A stretch of DNA of 64,000 nucleotides from Streptomyces sp. SAI-127 (GTDB taxonomy: Bacteria > Actinomycetota > Actinomycetes > Streptomycetales > Streptomycetaceae), in assembly GCF_029894425.1 (NCBI RefSeq), contig NZ_JARXYJ010000001.1, positions 6,138,001-6,202,000 on the forward strand, read 5' to 3'. Shown in pieces: positions 34,651 through 41,679 of the stretch (position 1 is the first letter of the stretch; each line of letters begins with the position of its first letter). Both the position numbers and the translations under genes were made by a program. The notes below the pieces were generated by a model. That model worked only from the letters and a program-made list of their open reading frames with translations, was not told the DNA's origin and made no database searches.

Positions 34651-35225
34651 GCACCACCCTCTTAGCGCCCCCCTACCTGCCCCAGGACGGCGCCCTCCTG
34701 GCCGCCGTCACCGTGGACGACACATGGAACGCCGTCACCGTGCCCGCCGACTGGGGCCGCCTGGTGTGGGACGTCCTCGCGGAGCGCTCCGGGCCGGTCC
34801 TGGATGACCCGGCCGCCGACCACCTGGCGTGGATCATCCCGCCAGGCGGCGCGGACAACTGGCCGGACGCCACGGCCGCCGGCGTCCAGGTCCACCGCCA
34901 GGGCGCGGAGCTGATGGTGTGCGGCCTGGACGGCTACCGCTCCGGTATGCGGTGGCTGCGCATCCCGACCGCGCGCTGCTGGGACACCGACCCGCGGGTG
35001 CTGCGCCTCGCCCTTGAGTGGATCGTCGGCCCCCTCGCCGACGCGGAGCCCATACAGGTGTGCGTCTCCTGTGGCGTACCTACCACCCGCGGCCACCTGC
35101 TCGCCCGCCATGGCGGGGACTCCGGCCCCGGCGTGGAGATATATGCGTGCCGCGACTGCTGGCGGGAGATCGCCCGCGGCGGCCCCGGCCGCCACCTCCG
35201 CGTGGTCAGGAAAGGCCCCCTGTGA
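34647..35225 (+). CDS. Hypothetical protein with zinc ribbon; TTA at codon 6
   Basis: GTG coupled to the ATPase gene. 192 residues: an N-terminal domain (WNAVTVPADWGRLVWDVLAERSG, HLAWIIPPGGADNWPDA) and a C-terminal four-cysteine ribbon (CVSCGVPTTRGHLL and YACRDCWREIA). Codon 6 is TTA (34662-34664), the rare leucine codon that in Streptomyces needs the bldA tRNA, so translation may be developmentally limited unless the element's own UAA tRNA serves it. Function unknown. Confidence 0.65.
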   Translation: MSTTLLAPPYLPQDGALLAAVTVDDTWNAVTVPADWGRLVWDVLAERSGPVLDDPAADHLAWIIPPGGADNWPDATAAGVQVHRQGAELMVCGLDGYRSGMRWLRIPTARCWDTDPRVLRLALEWIVGPLADAEPIQVCVSCGVPTTRGHLLARHGGDSGPGVEIYACRDCWREIARGGPGRHLRVVRKGPL

Positions 35226-35305
35226 ACCCCCGTACCCACCTGGTCGTGTGCTCGATGACCTGTGCAGCGCTGCTGTCCGCGCTGCTGCTGGCCGTCAGAA
35301 CCTGA
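35222..35305 (+). CDS. Possible 27-residue membrane peptide
   Basis: GTG overlaps the preceding stop (GTGA). It encodes MNPRTHLVVCSMTCAALLSALLLAVRT, a single hydrophobic helix of about 18 residues with a basic N-terminus. Coupling argues for translation; size and lack of homology keep it tentative. Confidence 0.35.
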   Translation: MNPRTHLVVCSMTCAALLSALLLAVRT

Positions 35306-35574
35306 CCACCTCGACACCACCCTGGGCCGGTCGCGGCAAGCCCGACAGGCTCTCCCACCGCCCGAACCCGCATCCTGCGCGGGTTCCCGGCCCAGGGTGG
35401 GCACGCGTCCCGGCCGGCCCTCCGTGGGGGAGTGACGGCGGCCGGGACAGCCGGGCCCCTCGGCCGCCCCGCGCCTTGGCGGCCGAGGAGCCCGGCGCCC
35501 ACAGACTTCCGCCCCCGGCGTGGGGGCGGGGCGGTCGCGGGGACCGATTCCCCGCACGAGACACGAGGAGTGTC

Positions 35575-35820
35575 ATGACCCAGAACCTCGGCCAGGCCGA
35601 CCTGTACGCGCTGCCGATCGAGGGCGCGGAGTTCACCGCGCTGTGCGGCGGCAACCAGGGCGGCGACAACGAGCAGTGCATGGAGATCGCGGCCATCCCC
35701 GGCGTGGCGGACGCGTTCGCCATTCGCGACAACAAGGTCGAGGACGGCCCCGTGCTGCGCTTCACCGGCGTGGAGCTGCGCGCGGCGCTGGCCAAGGCCG
35801 GCGACGTCATCGGCGCCTGA
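35575..35820 (+). CDS. DUF397 protein
   Basis: ATG with GAGGAG 6 nt upstream. 81 residues. ALCGGNQGGDNEQCMEIAAI followed by AFAIRDNKVEDGPVLRFTGVELRAAL is the DUF397 pattern (usually CVEVA...VAVRDSKxPDGPVLxFT). Such small proteins partner XRE regulators in Streptomyces, for example at whiJ-type loci. The 269-bp gap upstream contains no obvious gene; transcription probably starts there. Confidence 0.75.
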   Translation: MTQNLGQADLYALPIEGAEFTALCGGNQGGDNEQCMEIAAIPGVADAFAIRDNKVEDGPVLRFTGVELRAALAKAGDVIGA

Positions 35821-35951
35821 CGCTGACGCACTGACGTTGTCAGTGCCGAGCTCTACAGTCTGAGGCCGACGAGCCTCGGGTGTTCCAGGGCGGGCCCCCG
35901 TTCGATGCGGGTGGGGGCCCGCCTTTCGACCTTGGAAGGGGTCACAGCGGT

Positions 35952-36473
35952 ATGGGCGACAGGTTGACCAGCCAGAACTGGGCAGGGCATTGGCACGCGT
36001 TCGGGCCGTGGGTCGGGAGCGGGGACACCTACCGGCAGGAGGGGCGGCGGCGGCCGGGCGAGAACCCCGGGGACCCGCAGACCCGCACCTTCCTGGAGGA
36101 GAAGCTCCCCCCGATGATGACGGGCCACTGGCTGCTGAAGCGCCGCCAGGTGGCCGCCACCTTGACCACGGTGGAGGACGCCGTGGCGTGGCTCCAGGAG
36201 CGCTACGCCGAGGCGCCGCCCATGGTCCGGGAGGACGGCAAGGCCGCCTATTGCTCGCTGGAGTGGAAGGTGAAGTGCGCCCTGGACACGCTGCCCCGGG
36301 GCGTTGACGTCACCTGGGCGTACTGGACGCAGTCGCGCATGCTCGCCTCCTACAGCGTCGTGTGCTGTCCCAACCTGTTCCACCAGGGCATCCCCTGTCC
36401 CCTTCCGTCCAACGTGACCTCTCTCGATTCGAGGAGGAGGGGGAATGTCCCTTCAGCACTTGCTCCCGCCTGA
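35952..36473 (+). CDS. Hypothetical protein preceding JmjC-type gene
   Basis: ATG at 35952 after GGAAGGGG. 173 residues: aromatic-rich N-terminus (NWAGHWHAFGPWVGSGDTYRQ), a helical middle (LLKRRQVAATLTTVEDAVAWLQERYAEAPP) and a tail with VVCCPNLFHQGIPCP. It overlaps the JmjC-type gene by 29 bp, which indicates co-translation. Not recognised as a known family. Confidence 0.55.
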   Translation: MGDRLTSQNWAGHWHAFGPWVGSGDTYRQEGRRRPGENPGDPQTRTFLEEKLPPMMTGHWLLKRRQVAATLTTVEDAVAWLQERYAEAPPMVREDGKAAYCSLEWKVKCALDTLPRGVDVTWAYWTQSRMLASYSVVCCPNLFHQGIPCPLPSNVTSLDSRRRGNVPSALAPA

Positions 36474-37348
36474 CGGCGTTGAGGAGCTGATGACCCGCTG
36501 GCCGGATGAGCCAGCGGTGTACGACCGGGGCCGCACCGACGTGGACACCATCACGGCTGACTGGCTGTGGGAGCACGTCCGCCTGGGCTGTGTGCCGCCG
36601 GAGGAGGTGCGCGCCGTCAAGAGCGACGTGCCGTCCATCACCGCGCACGCCTACTCCACGCACGGCCGGCTCGACGGGGCGAGGCTGCTCGCCCTGTACG
36701 AGCGCGGCTACACCATCCGCCTGGGGAACCTCCAGCGGTGCATGGCCGCGGTCGGCCGGATGTCCCGCGAGATCCAGCAGGAGACCGGTTACAGCAACTA
36801 CGTCCACGCGTTCATGACCCCGACCGGTCGCCAGGGCCTCAGCCACCACTGGGACCAGCAGATGGCGGTCATCGTCCAGTTGGAGGGCGTCAAGCGGTGG
36901 GAGCTGTGGGCGCCGGTCGTGTCCGCTCCCATGCGCACGTACAACGATTCGGGACGTGTGTGGCGCGAGGAGTGGGTAGACGACTGGGGAGCGCCGTGGC
37001 CCGGACCAGGTTGTGCTCCTGGAGCCGGGTCAGTCCCTGCTGGTGCCGCGCGGCTGGATCCACAACCCGCTGGTACCCAAGGACGGCGGCAAGGACAGCG
37101 TGCACCTGACGTTCGCGATCAGGGAGCGCACGCCGTTCTGGCTGGCGGAGCAACTCCTGGGCAGCGCGATCGAGGACCCGGAGCTGCGCCGCGTGATCCG
37201 GCCTGGTGACCTGCTCGGACCCGGCCTGCCGGACCACCTGGACCAGGTGCGCCAGCGCCTGGTGGACCACCTGTCGGGCGTCGACGTCGCCGCCCTCGCC
37301 GAGCAGGTGAGCCGCTGCGCTCTCACCGACCTGGAGTACACCACCTGA
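36445..37348 (+). CDS. JmjC/cupin-type 2-oxoglutarate oxygenase, frameshifted
   Basis: ATG with GAGGAGGAGG upstream. The first frame supplies a cupin with the Fe(II) motif H135-W-D137 (GLSHHWDQQ) and VQLEGVKRWELW, standard for JmjC-type protein hydroxylases such as ribosomal oxygenases. The continuation is in the +1 frame: DQVVLLEPGQSLLVPRGWIHNP, which holds the third iron ligand, then a C-terminal helical region ending at 37348. One base near 37002-37008 (GTGGCCCGGACC) must be removed to join them, restoring about 300 residues. As read, the enzyme lacks its last iron ligand and would be inactive; a base-calling error is equally possible. Confidence 0.65.
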
Positions 37349-37366
37349 CCACCCAAGCGCCCGCCC

Positions 37367-37398
37367 GTTGCCCCGGTCGATCCACTGGCCGGGGCAAC
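37367..37398 (+). terminator. Hairpin terminator after the JmjC-type gene
   Basis: GTTGCCCCGG (37367-37376) pairs perfectly with CCGGGGCAAC (37389-37398), followed by GCTGTTT. Confidence 0.7.
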
Positions 37399-37433
37399 GC
37401 TGTTTCGGCCCAACGCCTACAAGGAACCGCGCC

Positions 37434-37434
37434 A
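37434..37434 (+). promoter_or_regulatory. Start choice for phosphotransferase gene
   Basis: ATG 37434 is preferred because AAGGA lies 8 nt upstream; an in-frame start at 37368 would lie inside the terminator hairpin. Confidence 0.5.
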
Positions 37435-38249
37435 TGCCTCTGTCTCGCGTCGACTTCGCCGCCCTGCCCGCCGCCGCCCGCCAGGCGGTCACCCGCCACA
37501 CCGGGCCCGTCCGCTCGATACGCCCCGTGGAGGGCGGCCGCAACAGCGCGGTGGCCGTCATCCTGTCCACCCAGGCCGGGCCCGTCTTCCTCAAGGGCGT
37601 GCCCGCCGACCATCCGCAGGCCGTGGCCCAACGGCGTGAGGTGACCATCGCTCCGCACCTGCCCGCGCTCGCGCCGCGGCTGCTGTGGCAGGAGGAGGCG
37701 GGCGGGTGGCTGCTCATGGCCTGGGAGGCCGTGGCCGGCCGTCACGCGGACTACCACGTCCCGGCGGACCTGCACCTGGTGCGGGCCGCGTTGGAGGACG
37801 TGCAGCGCGTCCGGGCCCCGGCGGGGCTGAAGACTGCCGTGGAGCGGTGGGGGCCATACGCCGATGAGGGGGACGCGGAGCAGTTCGACGGGGACGTCCT
37901 GCTGCACACGGAATGGGCGCCGGACAACGTGCTGGTGACCGGCCGTCAGGTGTACCTGGTGGACTGGGCATGGCCTACCCAGGGCGCGGGGTGGATCGAC
38001 CCGTACACGTGGGCGCTGCGCCTGATGGAGGCCGGCCACTCGGCGGCCTCGGCGGTGGCCTGGGCGTGTCAGGTGCCGTCGTGGCGCGATGGTGACCCCG
38101 CAGCGATCCGGGCGTTCGGGGCGGCGGTCGCGCGCGTGTGGCACGAGATCGCCACCCAGGAGCCAGACGCCTGGAAGCTGCATATGGCCGTCCAGGCCGC
38201 AGAGTTGCGCGCCTACCTGGCCCTGGAGCCGGGCAAGACGCAGTGCTGA
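37434..38249 (+). CDS. Aminoglycoside-phosphotransferase-like protein, altered catalytic motif
   Basis: 271 residues with APH/choline-kinase fold landmarks: VFLKGV (K54, ATP lysine), LLHTEWAPDN (H158-N165) in place of the usual H-x-D catalytic loop, and LVDWAWP (D177) as the metal-binding aspartate. The catalytic aspartate is replaced by glutamate (E160), so activity may be weak or changed. The substrate is unknown; in Streptomyces these proteins often act on small metabolites rather than drugs. It follows the JmjC-type gene after a terminator. Confidence 0.65.
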   Translation: MPLSRVDFAALPAAARQAVTRHTGPVRSIRPVEGGRNSAVAVILSTQAGPVFLKGVPADHPQAVAQRREVTIAPHLPALAPRLLWQEEAGGWLLMAWEAVAGRHADYHVPADLHLVRAALEDVQRVRAPAGLKTAVERWGPYADEGDAEQFDGDVLLHTEWAPDNVLVTGRQVYLVDWAWPTQGAGWIDPYTWALRLMEAGHSAASAVAWACQVPSWRDGDPAAIRAFGAAVARVWHEIATQEPDAWKLHMAVQAAELRAYLALEPGKTQC

Positions 38250-38708
38250 CGCCATCGGTGCGACCCATGGCACGTGTAACTCTTTCGGGTGACAAAGGGT
38301 CGCCGTACGCATTCATCTAGTCACCGAGGTGAGGACGGGGTTAAATGACACTCGTGTTTCGGCCAAACGGCCGTGACGCGAGATGCAGGCAGCCGCGCCC
38401 GAGAGGCGCGGCCGAGCGGTTCCCCTCGTCCATACTCCGCAAGTTGGGCAGGGGGGGACCGCAGGTGGGCCCAGCGGCGAGACGTGCCGCTGGGCCCACT
38501 GAGTTATACGGGCCGAAACCCCTTACTGGATCCCCCTCGCACCAAAAAATCTGGGGCGCACGACCTGTTTTCTGGGCGCGCTCCCGGCCGCGCTCCCCTC
38601 TCCCTGCGTGGACGGGCCCAGGAGAGTTATAAACGATCAGGCCCCGCAGGTGCGCGAACACCCCGGGGCGTGGCCAACCTGACCACCGTTGAAAGAGAGC
38701 AGGTCGAC
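38250..38708. other. Gene-free region with strong hairpins
   Basis: No convincing gene. A near-ideal hairpin lies at 38465-38499: 14-bp stem GTGGGCCCAGCGGC, 7-nt loop. A second is at 38392-38412 (GCCGCGCC/GGCGCGGC). AGTTATA occurs twice (about 38502 and 38625), and CAAAAAAT is a locally AT-rich patch. The region may contain the promoter of the GIY-YIG-type gene and a terminator for the gene upstream; it could also hold recombination control sites, since the element ends 0.9 kb further on. Confidence 0.5.
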
Positions 38709-39416
38709 ATGCACGACCCTACGGCAGAGGCCCCGGCGGCCGAGTGCTGGCGCCAGGTCGCCGAGGCGTACGTCACGGACGCGTGGCAGGAGTTCGGCTA
38801 CGCGACGTGGGCGGAATACCTGGCGGGTGAGTGGGACCTGGGCGAGCTGTCCGCCGACCAGCAACGGGCCATCGCGCAACTGCTCTACGACGCAGGCATG
38901 CCGATGGTCGCCATCGCGGTGACGCTCCGGGTGAACCGCCGTCTGGTGCCGCAGTACGTCCAGGGCCGTTCTCGGCGCGGCGCGCCGCCCGCCCCGGAGC
39001 TGCCGGACGACGAGCTGGAGGCGCGGGCCGGAGCCCTGTACGGCGGGGGCATGCCGATGGTCGACATCGCGGCGACGCTCCGAGTGAACCGCCAGCGGCT
39101 GCCCGCGCTCATCCCGGCACGAGGCCGCCGAGGGACGCCCTACAGCGCGGGCGTGTACGTCATCGGGTCCCCCCAGTTCCGCCCGGTGAAGATCGGCAAG
39201 GGCAACCCGGCGGAGCGGCTGGCCGAGCTCCAGACCGGCAACCCCTTCCCGCTGGTGATCCTGTGGACCGGCCCCGGGGAGCTGGCCCTGGAGCAGGCGC
39301 TGCACGCCCGGTTCGCCGCGTACAGGGTGCGTGGCGAGTGGTTCGAGTTCCCGGCCGACCAGGACCCGGTGGCGGCGGTCGCCCAGGCCGCCCAGGAGCT
39401 GGCCGCCGTGGCGTGA
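38709..39416 (+). CDS. GIY-YIG-type (T5orf172/MUG113-like) protein with duplicated HTH
   Basis: ATG at 38709 with GAAAGAGAGCAGG upstream. 235 residues. Two related helix-turn-helix-like segments (GMPMVAIAVTLRVNRRLVPQYV and GMPMVDIAATLRVNRQRLPALI) are about 55 residues apart. The C-terminal 85 residues (AGVYVIGSPQFRPVKIGKGN ... LEQALHARFAAYRVRGEWFEF) match the T5orf172 branch of the GIY-YIG fold. It is the last gene before the element's right end, a place often used for recombination, defence or mobility functions; a sequence-specific nuclease is the natural guess. Confidence 0.7.
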   Translation: MHDPTAEAPAAECWRQVAEAYVTDAWQEFGYATWAEYLAGEWDLGELSADQQRAIAQLLYDAGMPMVAIAVTLRVNRRLVPQYVQGRSRRGAPPAPELPDDELEARAGALYGGGMPMVDIAATLRVNRQRLPALIPARGRRGTPYSAGVYVIGSPQFRPVKIGKGNPAERLAELQTGNPFPLVILWTGPGELALEQALHARFAAYRVRGEWFEFPADQDPVAAVAQAAQELAAVA

Positions 39417-39433
39417 CCGGAAGTGCGCCAGGC

Positions 39434-39481
39434 CGTGCGCCAGTTGGCGCACGGACGCCCGGCTGGCTCGGTCCAGCCGGG
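39434..39481. repeat. Two adjacent perfect hairpins near the element end
   Basis: CGTGCGCCA (39434-39442) pairs with TGGCGCACG (39445-39453), and CCCGGCTGG (39458-39466) with CCAGCCGGG (39473-39481). TCTGGTCCG then occurs twice just downstream. They may terminate the last gene or serve as arm sites for the recombinase, lying about 85 bp from the tRNA fragment. Confidence 0.5.
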
Positions 39482-39564
39482 TCTGGTCCGCTCTGGTCCG
39501 GTCTCGTCAGGGGTCGGCTACCTGCGGAAATGAGGAAAGGCCAGGTCAGGGGGTGCGGCCTCTT

Positions 39565-39588
39565 CCGGTTCAAGTCCGGCTCCGGGCA
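39565..39588 (+). other. Partial tRNA 3' end, candidate attR
   Basis: The 24 bases form the 3' end of a tRNA: T-arm CCGG-TTCAAGT-CCGGC, acceptor strand TCCGGGC and discriminator A. The 49-65 T-stem pair is broken, and no matching 5' half occurs within 100 bases upstream. A 3' tRNA fragment at an element edge is the normal result of integration into a tRNA gene. Everything to the left then belongs to the element and the gene at 39637 to the chromosome. The intact tRNA and integrase should be at the left end, outside this window. Confidence 0.75.
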
Positions 39589-39636
39589 CTTTCCCGCCCA
39601 CGCAGTGATTCTCAAGCGTGGGCCGGTACTCCGTCG

Positions 39637-39897
39637 TCAACCCTCGTAGACGGTCAGTACGGCGCCATCGATCTCGATCCGGCGGCCGGCGCGCAGGCCG
39701 TCGCGGCGCAGTGTTCTCAGACAGGTGTGGAACAGGGGCAGCTCGTCCGCGTCCAGGACGGCGGCGGCCAGTTCCACGAGTTCGGTCACTGACTGGTCGG
39801 TCAGTACCTCGGGCAGCTCACCGGAGAGCAGAACGACCGATTCACCGGCGGGCCCGCGGACCACGGCTGTGGCCGGCCCCCCATGCACGAACAACAC
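39637..39897 (-). CDS. Small hypothetical chromosomal protein (86 aa)
   Basis: Start taken as GTG at 39897, with an AGGGGGG run directly upstream. 86 residues: LFVHGGPATAVVRGPAGESVVLLSGELPEVL, a helix (VTELVELAAAVLDADELPLFHTCLRTLRRDGL), and GRRIEIDGAVLTVYEG. Compact alpha/beta layout; no family recognised. It is the first gene beyond the presumed attR, reading towards it. Confidence 0.55.
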   Translation of the reverse strand: MLFVHGGPATAVVRGPAGESVVLLSGELPEVLTDQSVTELVELAAAVLDADELPLFHTCLRTLRRDGLRAGRRIEIDGAVLTVYEG

Positions 39898-40170
39898 ATT
39901 CCCCCCTGGGAGCCCGGGGGCGTGCGGCTCTCGCTCCTCGGGCAGGACGAGAGACTAGCGGGGGAGTGCGGGGCTTTCGGCCACAGTCGAATTCTTTTTC
40001 CGACTGCACGGAAGAGTGAACATCCGCGGTCGCGGACCGCCGGGACAGGCTTCCGGACGGTCACTCCTTTGGCCAGGGGTGGGGGGTCCCGGGCGGTTGC
40101 TCGTGCGGCCCGGGTGGGTGCGTGGTGCGGGGGCGCTCTCCGGGGGCGTGGTGCGAGGGCGGGGCCGGGA

Positions 40171-40394
40171 AGGGCGCGTCCGCGGGTTGGGCCGGCGCCC
40201 GGGTGGCCCATGGCGTGGTCGGGCCCGTCATGGACGCGTCCGTGGGACGGGTCAGTGCCCGGGTGGCCGTGAAGGGCGCGTCCGCGGGGTGGGCCGGCGC
40301 CCGGGTGGCCCATGGCGTGATCGGGCGCGTCAGGGACGCGTTCGTGGGACGGGTCAGTGCCCGGGTGGCCGTGAAGGGTGTGTCCGCGGGGTGA
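40171..40394. repeat. Tandem 102-bp repeats
   Basis: Copies at 40171-40272 and 40273-40374 differ at only a few positions; a third, partial copy runs to 40394. The unit contains CCCGGGTGGCC twice. The 102-bp period equals 34 codons, so open frames persist on both strands, but their composition and lack of start signals argue against coding. The flanking stretch from 39898 to 40170 shows no gene; it holds the promoter side of the 39637 gene. Confidence 0.75.
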
Positions 40395-40477
40395 GTGCGA
40401 GACCGGGCGGCCGTTTGCCTCGGGCGGGACCGTTCTCCAGAACGACGCTGGGGCCCGGAACGGGCGTGGCCGGGTGG

Positions 40478-40894
40478 TTACTTCTTCGGGGTGCGGTCCA
40501 GCAGGGACTCCACGAGCGCGGCCACGTGGCGGCGGTCGTCGGCCGAGAGTTTCTGGAGGCTGGCGATGAGCAGGTCCACCTCGGGGTCGGCGTCGGGGGC
40601 GGTGCCCGGTGAGCCGTACACATGGATGCCGCAGGCCTCGGCGGCGGAGCGGCGCACGGTGTCCAACGGCAGTTCCAGCCCCTTGGACAGGCCCTCCAGG
40701 GTGGTCGACTGGGGCATGCGGACGACGCGGTCGGTGGTCGCCAGGTGGTGGACGGTGGAGCGCGGGATACCGCCGCGGCGCGCCACGTCGCCGTAGGACC
40801 AGCCCTTGCGGTCGAGGCGCTCACGGATCAACTGCTGCAGTGCGTTGGCCACGGGTGGGTCACTTCCTGCTCGCCGCTCGGCGGAACCGTCCAT
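40478..40894 (-). CDS. XRE-type transcriptional regulator (138 aa)
   Basis: ATG at 40894 chosen; upstream extensions would cross the operator region. Residues about 14-75 form a helix-turn-helix: ANALQQLIRERLDRKGWSYGDVARRGGIPRSTVHHLATTDRVVRMP. The C-terminal half (LEGLSKGLELPLDTVRRSAAEACGIHVYG ... ASLQKLSADDRRHVAALVESLLDR) is helical and may dimerise. It is divergent from the peptide-protease operon, and two dyads between them are good operator candidates, so it probably controls that operon and itself. Confidence 0.75.
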   Translation of the reverse strand: MDGSAERRAGSDPPVANALQQLIRERLDRKGWSYGDVARRGGIPRSTVHHLATTDRVVRMPQSTTLEGLSKGLELPLDTVRRSAAEACGIHVYGSPGTAPDADPEVDLLIASLQKLSADDRRHVAALVESLLDRTPKK

Positions 40895-40982
40895 GTCGCA
40901 GCCGATTCTAAGGGCGGCCCCTCCCGCCGCCGAAAGGGTGATTCCCCGAACGGGTTGCGCAAGGGTCCCGCCAGGCCCTAGT

Positions 40983-41021
40983 GTCCAATCTCGTTGGACA
41001 ACACGTCCGACCAAGTTGGAC
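40983..41021. promoter_or_regulatory. Two dyad operators between XRE gene and peptide operon
   Basis: GTCCAATCTCGTTGGAC (40983-40999) is a perfect 6-5-6 dyad. GTCCGACCAAGTTGGAC (41005-41021) is the same dyad with one mismatch. Centres are 22 bp apart, about two helical turns, as expected for cooperative binding of a dimeric XRE protein. Confidence 0.7.
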
Positions 41022-41084
41022 AGAGTGTGGGGGGAACCTGACTCGGTCCGACCGGAAATGCCCATCCCTGAGGGGGAATTGATC

Positions 41085-41300
41085 ATGATGGACGCTCACG
41101 AGCTCGAGGCCGAGTCCGCGGAACTGCTGCCGGGCCGGGAGGCCCTCGGTCGGTTGAAGTTCAGCTTCAACAAGACGACCAACGTGACCAAGCACATCGC
41201 CAACGTCGAGGCCCACAACTCGTCCCTGGCCGTCAACGACCACTCCTTCGCGTCGGCCGCCGCCTCCAGTGCGGGCCAGAGCATCACGGTCACCCAGTAA
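41085..41300 (+). CDS. Leader-like small peptide 1 (71 aa)
   Basis: ATG at 41085 with AGGGGGAA upstream (a second ATG follows at once). The sequence has an acidic leader-like start (DAHELEAESAELLPGREALGRL), a constant core FSFNKTTNVTKHIAN, and a serine/alanine/asparagine-rich end closing in QSITVTQ. No cysteine, signal peptide or membrane helix. The next gene encodes a paralogue, and a membrane metalloprotease follows. The layout suggests a processed or exported peptide precursor; the product is unknown. Confidence 0.7.
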   Translation: MMDAHELEAESAELLPGREALGRLKFSFNKTTNVTKHIANVEAHNSSLAVNDHSFASAAASSAGQSITVTQ

Positions 41301-41352
41301 CACCCGCGCACCACCTCGAACCCGATCCACATCACCTGAAAGGACGTCCGTC

Positions 41353-41571
41353 ATGAGCATGGACATGCACGAGCTGGAGACCGAGTCCGCCGAGCTGCTG
41401 CCGGGCCGGGAGGCCCTCGGTCGTCTGAAGTTCAGCTTCAACAAGACGACCAACGTGACCAAGCACATCGCCAACATCCAGGCGGACAACCAGTCCGCGG
41501 CGCTCAACGACCACTCCTCGTACTCGGTCGCCGAGTCGCAGGCCTCGCAGTCGATCACCGTCAAGCAGTGA
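41353..41571 (+). CDS. Leader-like small peptide 2, paralogue of peptide 1 (72 aa)
   Basis: ATG at 41353 after AAAGGACG. It shares the stretch ESAELLPGREALGRLKFSFN and the following KTTNVTKHIAN with peptide 1, almost unchanged even in DNA. The last 30 residues diverge but keep NDHS, serine-rich spacing and QSITVKQ. A constant front and variable back is the pattern of peptide precursors under diversifying selection, or of paired subunits. A 19-bp hairpin lies 15 bp downstream, before the protease gene. Confidence 0.7.
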   Translation: MSMDMHELETESAELLPGREALGRLKFSFNKTTNVTKHIANIQADNQSAALNDHSSYSVAESQASQSITVKQ

Positions 41572-41586
41572 CGCCGGCGTGACCAC

Positions 41587-41637
41587 GGCCGTCGGGGTGG
41601 ACCGCCCGTACCAGCGGTGCGGTCCACCCCGACGGCC
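41587..41637 (+). terminator. 19-bp attenuator hairpin between peptide and protease genes
   Basis: GGCCGTCGGGGTGGACCGC (41587-41605) pairs perfectly with 41619-41637 across a 13-nt loop. No U-tract follows, and the protease gene starts 43 nt later. Such hairpins after precursor genes let the peptide mRNA greatly exceed that of the processing enzyme. Confidence 0.75.
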
Positions 41638-41679
41638 ATGCAAGGGGGGAAGCGGGGAGGACGTGGGGGGAGACCACAT

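Noticed and set aside
39565..39588. Functional tRNA gene at the element end
   Set aside because: Only the T-arm and acceptor 3' strand are present; no pairing 5' half is found upstream.
40122..40394. Repeat-encoded protein in the 102-bp repeats
   Set aside because: Frames are open on both strands because of the period and GC content; no Shine-Dalgarno or protein-like composition.
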